The position numbers and the translations under genes are program-made. This document shows, one piece after another, positions 26,728 to 33,743 of a stretch of DNA of 64,000 nt. The notes beneath the pieces are model-generated. The model was not told where the DNA came from and made no database searches. It saw only the letters and a program-made list of their open reading frames with translations. The DNA is taken from positions 1 to 64,000 of the forward strand of contig JADLFV010000031.1 of NCBI GenBank assembly GCA_020849625.1, read 5' to 3'. The stretch is from Phycisphaeraceae bacterium. GTDB taxonomy: Bacteria; Planctomycetota; Phycisphaerae; Phycisphaerales; Phycisphaeraceae. How positions within the stretch are numbered: position 1 is the first letter of the stretch; each line of letters starts with the position of its first letter.

Positions 26728-26746
26728 TTTCAATTTCTAATGAAAA
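26728..26746. promoter_or_regulatory. Operator-like site O2
   Basis: TTTCAATTTCTAATGAAAA, matching O1 at 17 of 19 positions with the same half-sites and spacing. It overlaps the ATG (26740) of the ABC ATPase gene, which lacks a Shine-Dalgarno sequence. It could be a second repressor site or a ParB-type binding site. Confidence 0.5.
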
Positions 26747-27459
26747 ATACACCAGACCAACTTCCGGGGGCTACCAACCTCACCGCAGCCAACGACCAGA
26801 CGCTCTCGCTTGCCTGCTGTATGCCCACCGCAGTGACGCCTTCGCCCAACGTGCTGCAGGTCGCCGCCATGTTCGGCCTGGGCGTCGATCAACAGCGGCA
26901 GATCCCCGTGGTCAAGCCCACACAACTTGTCCTGCGCCCCGGCGAAGTCGTCTTCATCACCGGCCCCTCCGGCTCGGGCAAGAGCACGCTGCTGCGCCTG
27001 ATCCGCCAGCAACTGGCTGACAACGAATGTGTCACGCTGATCGACTTCAACGATCTGCCCGCGCTGGGCGACGTCGCGCTGGTCGATACGCTGAGCTTGA
27101 CGCTGGATGACAGCCTGCGTCTGCTGTCGCTGGCCGGGCTCAACGATGCCTTCGTCATGCTGCGCTCGCCCAGCCAACTGTCCGACGGCCAGCGCTATCG
27201 CCTGCGCCTGGCGCAGATCATGGCCACGGTCGAACAGCGCCGCGATGACAAGTGGTGCGTGGTGCTGGCTGACGAGTTCGGCGCCGCCCTGGACCGGGTG
27301 ACCGCGAAGGTGATTGCCGCCAACGTGCGCAAGTGGACAACGGACAAATCGGTCTGCTTCGTGGCAGCCACCACGCACGATGACCTGCTGGAGGAACTTT
27401 CGCCCGACTGCCTGATCGAACAGCACCTGGGGGCGGAGCTGGAGATGGTCAGGAGATAA
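26740..27459 (+). CDS. ABC-type ATPase (COG2401-like, partner of the adjacent GNAT)
   Basis: 239 residues. Walker A GPSGSGKSTLLRLI (about 72-85), ABC signature-like LSDGQRYRLRLA (about 147-158) and Walker B CVVLADEFGAALDR. There are no membrane helices and no transport partner nearby, so it is a soluble ABC ATPase. With the following acetyltransferase it resembles a split form of the COG2401 (MK0520-like) ABC ATPase fused to a GNAT domain; this link is from family knowledge. Role in the cassette unknown; DNA- or ribosome-related action is possible. Confidence 0.75.
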   Translation: MKNTPDQLPGATNLTAANDQTLSLACCMPTAVTPSPNVLQVAAMFGLGVDQQRQIPVVKPTQLVLRPGEVVFITGPSGSGKSTLLRLIRQQLADNECVTLIDFNDLPALGDVALVDTLSLTLDDSLRLLSLAGLNDAFVMLRSPSQLSDGQRYRLRLAQIMATVEQRRDDKWCVVLADEFGAALDRVTAKVIAANVRKWTTDKSVCFVAATTHDDLLEELSPDCLIEQHLGAELEMVRR

Positions 27460-27463
27460 ATGT

Positions 27464-27546
27464 TGGAATGCCTGATTTCTTGATTGCTTGAATGTCAAAT
27501 CTATTCAAGCATTCAGGCATTCAAGCAATCAAGCAATCACTCATTC
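27464..27546. repeat. Hairpin repeat with 8-bp units (TGATTGCT / TCAAGCAA)
   Basis: TGATTGCTTGAATG on the left; TTCAAGCATTCAGGCATTCAAGCAATCAAGC on the right. Same architecture as the heptad elements but with 8-bp spacing. Related element at 29035. Confidence 0.85.
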
Positions 27547-27555
27547 CCAACGACC

Positions 27556-28302
27556 ATGCTCACCGACCAACTGAAACTCGTCCCCGGCAACGTCCGCGAT
27601 TACCTGGCTCTGGCCGAGCATCATTACCGATCAGCCCGGCCCGCCACGATGGCGCGCGTGCTGGCGCTTCGCCGCGTGGCGCCCACGGTGGTCGGGCGTT
27701 ACCTGAAGCAGCCGCAGCGCACGCAGACGGTGGCCGTGCTGGTCGAATCGCTGCCGGCCCTGATGTGCCGCATGCGCAATTTGGCCTTGGATGACAGATA
27801 CGGCACGTGGTTACTACCGGGGGAGCGGGCACGGCTGCTGAATGCGGAGCTGCGCTGCATCAGCCGGGTGGTGGTGCATCCGCAGTGGCGCGGGCTGGGC
27901 CTGGCGGTGAAGCTGGTGCGTCATGCCCTGGACAGCGCCACCACGATCTACACCGAGGCGTTGGCTGCGATGGGCAAGGTCAATCCGTTCTTCGAGCGGG
28001 CGGGCATGACGGCGTACCATCGGCCGCGCCATGCTTTCGATGATCGCCTGCACGCCGCTTTGTCCCAGGTGAATCTTTCCTGCCACGATCTGACCGACCT
28101 CGACGCAGCCTGGCGACACATCGAGCAACTTCCGGCAGCGCAACAAACCTGGCTGCTCAGTGAACTGCAGCGCTGGTACCGGCAACTGGCGGGACGGTCT
28201 TCGTGCGCCAGCGCCGATCCGCGCGATCACCTGCGCTATGCCAGGGATCATCTGCTGCTGGAGCCGGTGTATTACCTGCGCGATAACAGGGAGCAACCAT
28301 GA
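27556..28302 (+). CDS. GNAT-fold acetyltransferase of the ABC-GNAT pair
   Basis: 248 residues from ATG 27556. The acetyl-CoA-binding motif A is seen in CISRVVVHPQWRGLGLAVKL (about 98-117), followed by AALAAMGKVNPFFERAGM-like motif B (TEALAAMGKVNPFFERAGMT). N- and C-terminal helical parts are unique. It overlaps parB by 4 bp (ATGA), so the two are translationally coupled. The substrate is unknown. Confidence 0.72.
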   Translation: MLTDQLKLVPGNVRDYLALAEHHYRSARPATMARVLALRRVAPTVVGRYLKQPQRTQTVAVLVESLPALMCRMRNLALDDRYGTWLLPGERARLLNAELRCISRVVVHPQWRGLGLAVKLVRHALDSATTIYTEALAAMGKVNPFFERAGMTAYHRPRHAFDDRLHAALSQVNLSCHDLTDLDAAWRHIEQLPAAQQTWLLSELQRWYRQLAGRSSCASADPRDHLRYARDHLLLEPVYYLRDNREQP

Positions 28303-29048
28303 ACATCGAAATCATCCCCTTATCCGCCCTGCACGCGCATCCGGCCAACAGCAACGTGATGTCGGCCGAGATGCTGAACAAGCTGGTGGCTCACCTCAAG
28401 CGAAGCGATCGTTATCCGCCGCTGATTGTGCGCGTCATGCCCGCCCTCGGAACAGAGCCGGGCACTGTGTGCCCGGACCGGACTCGCAGGGTCCGGCTCG
28501 GCCCCACCCCTGGAAATGCAACACAGGGCGAGGCGTGCTTCACTTGCGGGGGCAGCACGCCGGGCGATTCAACCCACGCCCCCAAAAACAAAAACCTCGC
28601 TCCCCCGCCGCACTATCAGATTCTCGACGGCCATCACCGTGCCATCGCCCTGCAAAAGCTCGGACGCGACTCGGCCCGCTGCATGGTGTGGGATGTCGAT
28701 GACGACGAGGCCCTGTTGCTGCTGGCCACGCTCAATCGCCTGCAGGGCCAGGATGATCCGCGCAAGCGAGCTCAGATTCTCAAACAACTTCAGGCGAAGT
28801 TACCGCGCCTCGAGGCGCTGCTGCCGGAGGCGAAGCAGAAGCTGCAACGGCTGTTGACCCTGGCCCAGTCGCAGCCCCCGGCCCCGCGCCCGCCGCGCGT
28901 GGCGGAGCAGTTGCCGGCCCCGGTGCATTTTTTCCTGCCGCTGCCGCAGAAAATACACCTGGAAGCGAAGCTGGCGCAAATCGGCGGCACGCGGGAACAG
29001 GCTTTGATGAAACTGGCGGGGTGGGAGGGGGAATTGATGATTGCTTGA
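28299..29048 (+). CDS. ParB/Srx-like nuclease-fold protein
   Basis: 249 residues. The ParB fold is marked by IEIIPLSALHAHPANSN at the N-terminus, YPPLIVR, and the nucleotide/DNA box ILDGHHRAIALQKLG. The fold is interrupted after PLIVRVMPAL by about 55 repeat-encoded residues (around 48-103), between the strand and the GHHR box. The C-terminus is a helical, Pro-rich tail. In phages such proteins sit next to small terminase genes. The stop codon lies in the next repeat. Function may be DNA site recognition for packaging or partition. Confidence 0.75.
   Translation: MNIEIIPLSALHAHPANSNVMSAEMLNKLVAHLKRSDRYPPLIVRVMPALGTEPGTVCPDRTRRVRLGPTPGNATQGEACFTCGGSTPGDSTHAPKNKNLAPPPHYQILDGHHRAIALQKLGRDSARCMVWDVDDDEALLLLATLNRLQGQDDPRKRAQILKQLQAKLPRLEALLPEAKQKLQRLLTLAQSQPPAPRPPRVAEQLPAPVHFFLPLPQKIHLEAKLAQIGGTREQALMKLAGWEGELMIA
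28450..28605. repeat. Composite palindromic insert inside parB
   Basis: Contains CCGGGCACTGTGTGCCCGG, an ACCGGACTCGCAGGGTCCGG hairpin, then GGCGAGGCGTGCTTC and GCAGCACGCCGGG arms of the repeat family shared with 29842 and 45489. Encodes low-complexity residues in frame. Confidence 0.8.
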
Positions 29049-29121
29049 ATGCCTGATTGCTTGAATGCCGGAATGAACGAGTGTTTGACATTCAAGTAAT
29101 CAAGAAATCAGGCAATCAAAA
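29035..29121. repeat. Hairpin repeat with 8-bp units
   Basis: TGATTGCTTGAATGCC repeated on the left; complementary TTCAAGTAATCAAG on the right. Overlaps the parB stop. Same family as 27464. Confidence 0.85.
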
Positions 29122-29141
29122 CTTTTCAAAGGAGTGCCATC

Positions 29142-29609
29142 ATGGTGCGACCGATCGGAGAGCAGCGGCGAGCGAAGCTGCTGATGGAGTTGATCAAGGG
29201 TGAGAAGGACGTTGTCGAAATCGCTCAGGAATATCGCCTGAGCCTGAGCAACCTGATCTACTGGGTCCGGCTGCCGGAGAACTGGACGGTGCTGGCGGAC
29301 GTGGCGCGATTGAACGATGCCCAGACGCGCTTGCAGTTGTCGCGTTATCGCCGCCACGGCCTGTGGAAGCTGGCCGCCCTGCTCAGCAGCACGAAGTCCA
29401 ACAAGGAAGACGACGTGATGCGCCGGGCCAGCGTCGATCTGCTGAAGGCTGCCCCGGGTCTTAAGCTGCTGCCCGGGCCGCAGGATGAGGCTGGGGACGA
29501 CGCGAATGATTCGGAGTTGACCAGCTTCTTCGCGCAGATGAGCGAGACGCGCGAGCAACTGAAGATCGCCGGCCAACGCCAGCACCTGGACGCCCAGGAC
29601 GCGGACTGA
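29142..29609 (+). CDS. HTH protein, likely terminase small subunit
   Basis: 155 residues; AAAGGAG lies 8 bp upstream of the ATG. An N-terminal helix-turn-helix (KDVVEIAQEYRLSLSNLIYW, about 22-41) is followed by acidic helices. Position immediately before the terminase large subunit suggests the DNA-recognising small subunit, although the sequence is divergent. Confidence 0.55.
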   Translation: MVRPIGEQRRAKLLMELIKGEKDVVEIAQEYRLSLSNLIYWVRLPENWTVLADVARLNDAQTRLQLSRYRRHGLWKLAALLSSTKSNKEDDVMRRASVDLLKAAPGLKLLPGPQDEAGDDANDSELTSFFAQMSETREQLKIAGQRQHLDAQDAD

Positions 29610-29620
29610 GCAAGTCTTTG

Positions 29621-29704
29621 GCCACGGATAGACACGGATTAGCACGGATGGGAAGAGGCGCATGGCCGATTCATCCGTGTGTATCCGTGTTCATCCGTGG
29701 CTGG
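29621..29704. repeat. Hairpin repeat, CACGGAT units
   Basis: GCCACGGATAGACACGGATTAGCACGGATG, loop, then ATCCGTGTGTATCCGTGTTCATCCGTGGC. Perfectly paired arms with about 10-11-bp spacing. Lies between the putative small and large terminase genes. Confidence 0.9.
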
Positions 29705-29723
29705 TCTTCTTTGGAGTTCAATC

Positions 29724-31583
29724 ATGACCACATCACGCAGTAAGCAGCGGCGACTCAAAGCCCTGTGGAAGTATCGCCCGCGCGATCCGCGCCAGTTGCG
29801 CACGTTCGTGCAGGCTGTGCTGGGACTGGATGTCCCGAGCGCCCTCGCAAGTGCAACACAGGGCGCCCCCGCAAGTGCAACGCGGGGCGAGGCGTGCTTC
29901 AGCACGCCGGGTGCATCCGCCCCCGGAAGTGTCCCAGTCAGCGCGGAGGGCGCATCACCACTGGACTATCTGTCCCATGCGTTTTTCGATCGTGGACAGG
30001 ATGTGGTGGTCTGGGCCCCGCGCGGCGGAGGCAAGACCATGCTGGGGGCGGCCGCGACGGTGCTGGACCTGCTGTTCAAGCCTGGCATCGAGCTGCGCAT
30101 TCTGGGCGGATCGCTGGAGCAGTCGCAGCGGATGTACGAGCACGTGCTGGCCCTGCTGGATCGGCCGCTGCTGCGTGGCTTGCTGCGCGGCGAGCCGACA
30201 CAGCGGCGGGTGGTGACGCGCACCGGGGCGCGGGCGGCGGTGCTCAGCCAGTCGCAGCGCAGCGTGCGCGGCTTACGCGTGCAGAAGCTTCGCTGCGACG
30301 AAGTGGACATGTTCGGCCCGGATGTGTGGGAAGCCGCTCAACTGGTGACGCGCAGCGCCGATTGCGCCGGGCAACATGTGCCGGGGGTGATCGAAGCCCT
30401 GTCAACCATGCACGTGCCCGGCGGCCTGATGAGCCGACTGGTGGGAGAGGGGACGATGGCGGATGGCGGAACCGGGGAAATGGCGGATGGCGGATGGGCG
30501 ATGGCGGATGGATTGTTGTCAAATGGTCGAAGTGGATCGTGGCCAGCCACGTCATCGCGGCCTACAGGTGACACCAGCTTTGCGCGTGACGCCGCGGGCT
30601 GCGATCCATCCGCCATCCGCTATCCGCCATCCGCCATCGAAGAATCCGCTATCTCCAGGCCACGTCTGATTCGCTGGACGGTGCTGGACGTGATCGAGCG
30701 TTGTGGGCCGGATCGGCCGTGCGCCGGCTGCGTGTTGTGGGACGACTGCGGCGGTCGCGCCAAGCATGCGGCCGGCTTCGTGAGCGTCGATGACCTGGTG
30801 CGCCAGTGGAAGCGCAGCAGCCGCTTGACCTGGGACTCGGAGATGATGTGCCGCCTGCCCGCGGCACGGGAGCGGGTGTTTGAAGAGTTTGCCCCCCGTC
30901 GCCACGTGCGCGAGCAGATCACCTGGCCCGCCGCCGCTCCCGCCGCAACCATCGCCCCCATCGCCGAAAACACCTGCTCGCCTATCCTTGTCGGCACCGG
31001 AAAAGCGAAAGGTCGGCAGAACGCATTTAGCCTAAATGCTAAATGGTTAATGGTCGGGGGCATGGACTTCGGGTGGCGCAATCCGACGGTTTTTCTGTGG
31101 GCAATCGTTCGTGGACGGCTCGACGGCGGCGGCGACAACCTGCTGGTGCACGTGATCGATGAGTATGCGCAGCAGCGCACGCGGCTGGAGGATCACGTGG
31201 CAGCCATCCAGGGACGCGGGCACGGCGAGCTGGCGTGGGTGGGCATCGATCCGGCTGGGGGCGCGGGCAACAGTCAGACGGGACTGAGCGATGCGGCGGT
31301 GCTGCGCAGACATGGTTTTCGTGTGCGGGCGCGGCAGGCGACGATCCGGGAAGGCGTGGAGCTTGTTCGTCGGCTGCTGGATCACGGGCAGTTATTCATT
31401 CACCCGCGCTGCACGGGGTTGATCGAGGCGATGCGGACATATCACTACGACGTGCGGCGGCCGCGTCGGGAGGAGCCGGTGAAGGACGGGCCGGACCATT
31501 TCTGTGATGCGTTGCGTTACCTGCTGACGAACCTGGGGCTCGGCGGGCGATTGCAGAGGCGGGACTATCTGTATGGATCGTGA
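29724..31583 (+). CDS. Phage-type terminase large subunit
   Basis: 619 residues from ATG 29724 (GGAG 9 bp upstream). The motor domain has Walker A APRGGGKTMLG and Walker B-like LRCDEVDMF; the RNase H-like nuclease has GGMDFGWRNP, WVGIDPAGG and, near the end, DGPDHFCDALRY, with all three acidic positions kept. It would cut and pump DNA into capsids, but no portal, protease or capsid genes follow. It is longer than usual because of repeat-encoded inserts: one near residues 40-75 (palindromic), one near 245-312 (heptads, between motor and a Cys-rich region DRPCAGCVLWDDCGG), and a short one near 433-446. Despite these the reading frame is unbroken. Confidence 0.88.
   Translation: MTTSRSKQRRLKALWKYRPRDPRQLRTFVQAVLGLDVPSALASATQGAPASATRGEACFSTPGASAPGSVPVSAEGASPLDYLSHAFFDRGQDVVVWAPRGGGKTMLGAAATVLDLLFKPGIELRILGGSLEQSQRMYEHVLALLDRPLLRGLLRGEPTQRRVVTRTGARAAVLSQSQRSVRGLRVQKLRCDEVDMFGPDVWEAAQLVTRSADCAGQHVPGVIEALSTMHVPGGLMSRLVGEGTMADGGTGEMADGGWAMADGLLSNGRSGSWPATSSRPTGDTSFARDAAGCDPSAIRYPPSAIEESAISRPRLIRWTVLDVIERCGPDRPCAGCVLWDDCGGRAKHAAGFVSVDDLVRQWKRSSRLTWDSEMMCRLPAARERVFEEFAPRRHVREQITWPAAAPAATIAPIAENTCSPILVGTGKAKGRQNAFSLNAKWLMVGGMDFGWRNPTVFLWAIVRGRLDGGGDNLLVHVIDEYAQQRTRLEDHVAAIQGRGHGELAWVGIDPAGGAGNSQTGLSDAAVLRRHGFRVRARQATIREGVELVRRLLDHGQLFIHPRCTGLIEAMRTYHYDVRRPRREEPVKDGPDHFCDALRYLLTNLGLGGRLQRRDYLYGS
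29842..29945. repeat. Composite palindromic insert in terminase, GAGGCGTGCTTCAGCACGCC family
   Basis: Two GCAAGTGCAACACAGGG-like blocks followed by GGCGAGGCGTGCTTCAGCACGCC, a hairpin with an 8-bp stem. Contains one CCCCCGGAAG motif (29918). In frame. Confidence 0.85.
30455..30657. repeat. Heptad hairpin repeat inside terminase, unit GGATGGC
   Basis: GGATGGC units at 30457-30512 and complementary ATCCGCC units at 30603-30640 with about 90 bp between. In frame; encodes MADGG-type peptides. Same unit as in the FKBP gene. Confidence 0.9.
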
Positions 31584-31723
31584 GGTTGATGCACCCGTTG
31601 CGGTGGTCTGCGGGGGCGTGTTTTCGGCCGGAGCGTTCAAGTTGCGCGGAGTCTGTTTCGAAAATATTGCTGATGGCTTCGGACTGACCGAAGCGGACCG
31701 GGTATCACTCAACCAAACCGAAC

Positions 31724-31993
31724 ATGGCCCAGCGATGGTTATCAGTGATGGAGGCAGCCCAGATGCTGGGTGTTCATCCGTCACAAGTGCGCCATGACAT
31801 CATCGCGGGCAGAGTGATTTCACGTTTTGACGAGAGCGGGCGCATGGTGCTGGTGGGCCAGCCGGACGGTGCGCTGCCAGCGGAGGATCCGCATCTGCGG
31901 CGGCGGCTGGGGCGATGGACGTGGATCAGTTGGATGATCGCGGGCATCCTGGCGGTGCTGGCGAGCATCGTGTATGGCATGGGGGGAGGGTGA
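31724..31993 (+). CDS. Small HTH protein with a C-terminal membrane helix
   Basis: 89 residues. MerR/excisionase-type HTH (LSVMEAAQMLGVHPSQVRHDIIAGR, about 6-30) followed by a basic stretch and a single membrane helix (WISWMIAGILAVLASIVYGM). A membrane-tethered DNA-binding protein would be unusual for a phage operon. Last gene of the cassette; no ribosome site is obvious. Confidence 0.6.
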   Translation: MAQRWLSVMEAAQMLGVHPSQVRHDIIAGRVISRFDESGRMVLVGQPDGALPAEDPHLRRRLGRWTWISWMIAGILAVLASIVYGMGGG

Positions 31994-32060
31994 GTTTCGA
32001 GTTTCGAGTTTCAAGTTTCGAATGTCGAATGTCGAATGTCGAATTTTGGATCTCGACTTT
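31992..32060. repeat. Heptad repeat, units GAGTTTC and GAATGTC
   Basis: GAGTTTC x3-4 changes into GAATGTC x3-4 without a break in 7-bp spacing, then short complementary segments. Between convergent genes. It shows one unit type turning into another. Confidence 0.85.
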
Positions 32061-33031
32061 CACATTTCCGGCTCGATGAAGTCGATCGGGCCGGGGTCGG
32101 GTACGAAGCCGGCGGCTACGGCCTGTTCGATCAGGCGGCGCACCGCGGCGCGGCCTTTTTCGCCGTAGTCCAGCGTCCAGTCGTTGACGTACATGCCCAC
32201 GAAACGATCGGCCAGGGCGCTGTCCATGTCGCGGGCGTAATTCAGGGCGAAGCGCACTGCATCATTGCGGTGCTCCAGCGCGTAACGGATTGAATCCAGC
32301 AGCACGCGACAGATCGCCGGGCCTTGGCCCGACTCGAGCAGGTCACGACGAATGGCGTTGCCACCCAGCGGTAGAGGCAGCCCGCGCGTGCGCGTCCACC
32401 ATGCGCCCAGGTCGATCACCAGGTGAAGCTGCTGATTCTGATAGGTGATCTGGCCCTCGTGAATGATGAGACCGGCCTCGAAATCGCCCGCGGCCACTCG
32501 GGGGATGATCTGATCGAAGGGCACGAAATGCCAGTCCAGGTCATCGATGGTCAAGCCAAGCTCGGCCAGCATGATGCGGCAGGTGAGCCACGCGGTGGTG
32601 CGTTCGCCGGGCATGGCCAGGCGCAGGCCCTTGAGGTCGGCGGCCTTGGGTTGCAGCGGGCGAGATGAGATGATCATCGGGCCGTAGTGATCGCCCATGG
32701 ACGAGCCGCAACTGGTCAGGGCATAGCGATGGGTGACGAAGGGATACTGGTGGATGCTCAGGGCGGTGATTTCCAGTAACTTCCGGGGGTCACCCTTTTC
32801 GCTGCGCACATTCAGGGACTGGATATCTTCGAGCACATGGATGAACTGGTAGCCGCGGGTGTCGATCTGCGGCGAATGCCTGACGCCGTCGGGCGCCACG
32901 AAGTCCGCCAGCGGCCACCACATGAAAGCGTCATCGGGATCGGGCGAGTGGCCGAGGTGGAGGGGGGAGGTGATTTTAGATTTTTGATTTGCGATTTTAG
33001 ATTGGCCCACAACATCACCTTCACAACACAT
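32060..33031 (-). CDS. mqnD: 1,4-dihydroxy-6-naphthoate synthase (futalosine pathway)
   Basis: 323 residues. MqnA/MqnD family, assigned to MqnD from LHLGHSPDPDDAFMWW near the N-terminus, a family hallmark, with SCGSSMGDHYGP, LRLAMPGERTTAWL and LIIHEGQITYQ. It converts cyclic de-hypoxanthine futalosine to 1,4-dihydroxy-6-naphthoate in menaquinone synthesis. The first 22 residues (to KITSP) are largely encoded by AAAATCT-type heptads, so either the protein has a repeat-derived leader or starts at a non-ATG codon after it; no better start exists. Confidence 0.88.
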   Translation of the reverse strand: MCCEGDVVGQSKIANQKSKITSPLHLGHSPDPDDAFMWWPLADFVAPDGVRHSPQIDTRGYQFIHVLEDIQSLNVRSEKGDPRKLLEITALSIHQYPFVTHRYALTSCGSSMGDHYGPMIISSRPLQPKAADLKGLRLAMPGERTTAWLTCRIMLAELGLTIDDLDWHFVPFDQIIPRVAAGDFEAGLIIHEGQITYQNQQLHLVIDLGAWWTRTRGLPLPLGGNAIRRDLLESGQGPAICRVLLDSIRYALEHRNDAVRFALNYARDMDSALADRFVGMYVNDWTLDYGEKGRAAVRRLIEQAVAAGFVPDPGPIDFIEPEM

Positions 33032-33078
33032 CGCCCAAATTGAAAAATCTAAAATCTAAATTGTAAAATCTAAAATTC
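32972..33078. repeat. Heptad hairpin repeat, unit AAAATCT
   Basis: ATTTTAGATTTTTGATTTGCGATTTTAG in one arm, AAAATCTAAAATCTAAATTG in the other. It covers the start region of mqnD. Confidence 0.85.
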
Positions 33079-33082
33079 CCAA

Positions 33083-33637
33083 TCACCGTGCTTCAGCGCG
33101 GGCAAAGATCATCGCCAGCAGGCGTTTTTCGTACTCGGCGTCGCGGCCGATGGGCAGGTCGTAGCCGGCCTCGACGCCGCGGCGGGACCACTCGGCGGGC
33201 ACGTCGTTGAGGGTACTGATGCGCTGTCGCGTGGCCGTGCCGGTCAATCGCCGCAGCGGCTGTTCCTGTCTCTCGATGATCACCTCGACCCGCAGCGTGT
33301 AGGCGCCTTCGACCTCCGGCACGGGATCGAACAAAACATTGACCTGCCGCTGAAGCTGATCCAGCGTCGAGGCCAGCGTCTGCTGCGCGGTGCTGTTGTG
33401 TCCGCGCCACGGCTCGACAATGCTGGGCGAATCGAGCGCGGCCGTGCTGATGCGACCGAAGCGATAGTCCTGGCGCTCGACGCGAAATCCCTCGTCGCGC
33501 AGCGTGTCGATGGCCGCCCGATACACGTCGTCGTATTCACCGGCCACCACCGGAGCGGGATTGCTGGGCGCCTCGGCCGGCACGCTGCGGCAGCCGGCGA
33601 AAGAAAGGGCGAGAATGACCCATGACCAATGCCCCAT
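33083..33637 (-). CDS. Hypothetical lipoprotein
   Basis: 184 residues if started at ATG 33637, giving lipoprotein signal MGHWSWVILALSFAGC with Cys16 as lipidation site. The mature part begins YDDVYRAAIDTLRDEGF and is alpha/beta; no family recognised. The first eight residues of the signal are encoded by the heptad repeat at 33612-33718, so the repeat supplies the start codon and n-region. The frame is open to 33715, but that region is all repeat. Confidence 0.65.
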   Translation of the reverse strand: MGHWSWVILALSFAGCRSVPAEAPSNPAPVVAGEYDDVYRAAIDTLRDEGFRVERQDYRFGRISTAALDSPSIVEPWRGHNSTAQQTLASTLDQLQRQVNVLFDPVPEVEGAYTLRVEVIIERQEQPLRRLTGTATRQRISTLNDVPAEWSRRGVEAGYDLPIGRDAEYEKRLLAMIFARAEAR

Positions 33638-33718
33638 GACCAAGAGCCAAAATCGCGGCGTTTTGCGCCTTACTGGGCAGTGGACATTCGTCATTCGACA
33701 TTCGTCATTTGACATTAC
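33612..33718. repeat. Heptad hairpin repeat, units AATGACC and CATTCGT
   Basis: AATGACC-type units, spacer, then CATTCGT/CATTCGA units. Overlaps the start and signal-peptide codons of the leftward lipoprotein gene. Confidence 0.85.
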
Positions 33719-33743
33719 CGTAGTGTAACCGCTAAATCGGACG

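Noticed and set aside
31573-31797. 74-codon ORF overlapping the terminase end
   Set aside because: No ribosome site, unlikely residue pattern, and it overlaps the better supported HTH-TM gene at 31724.
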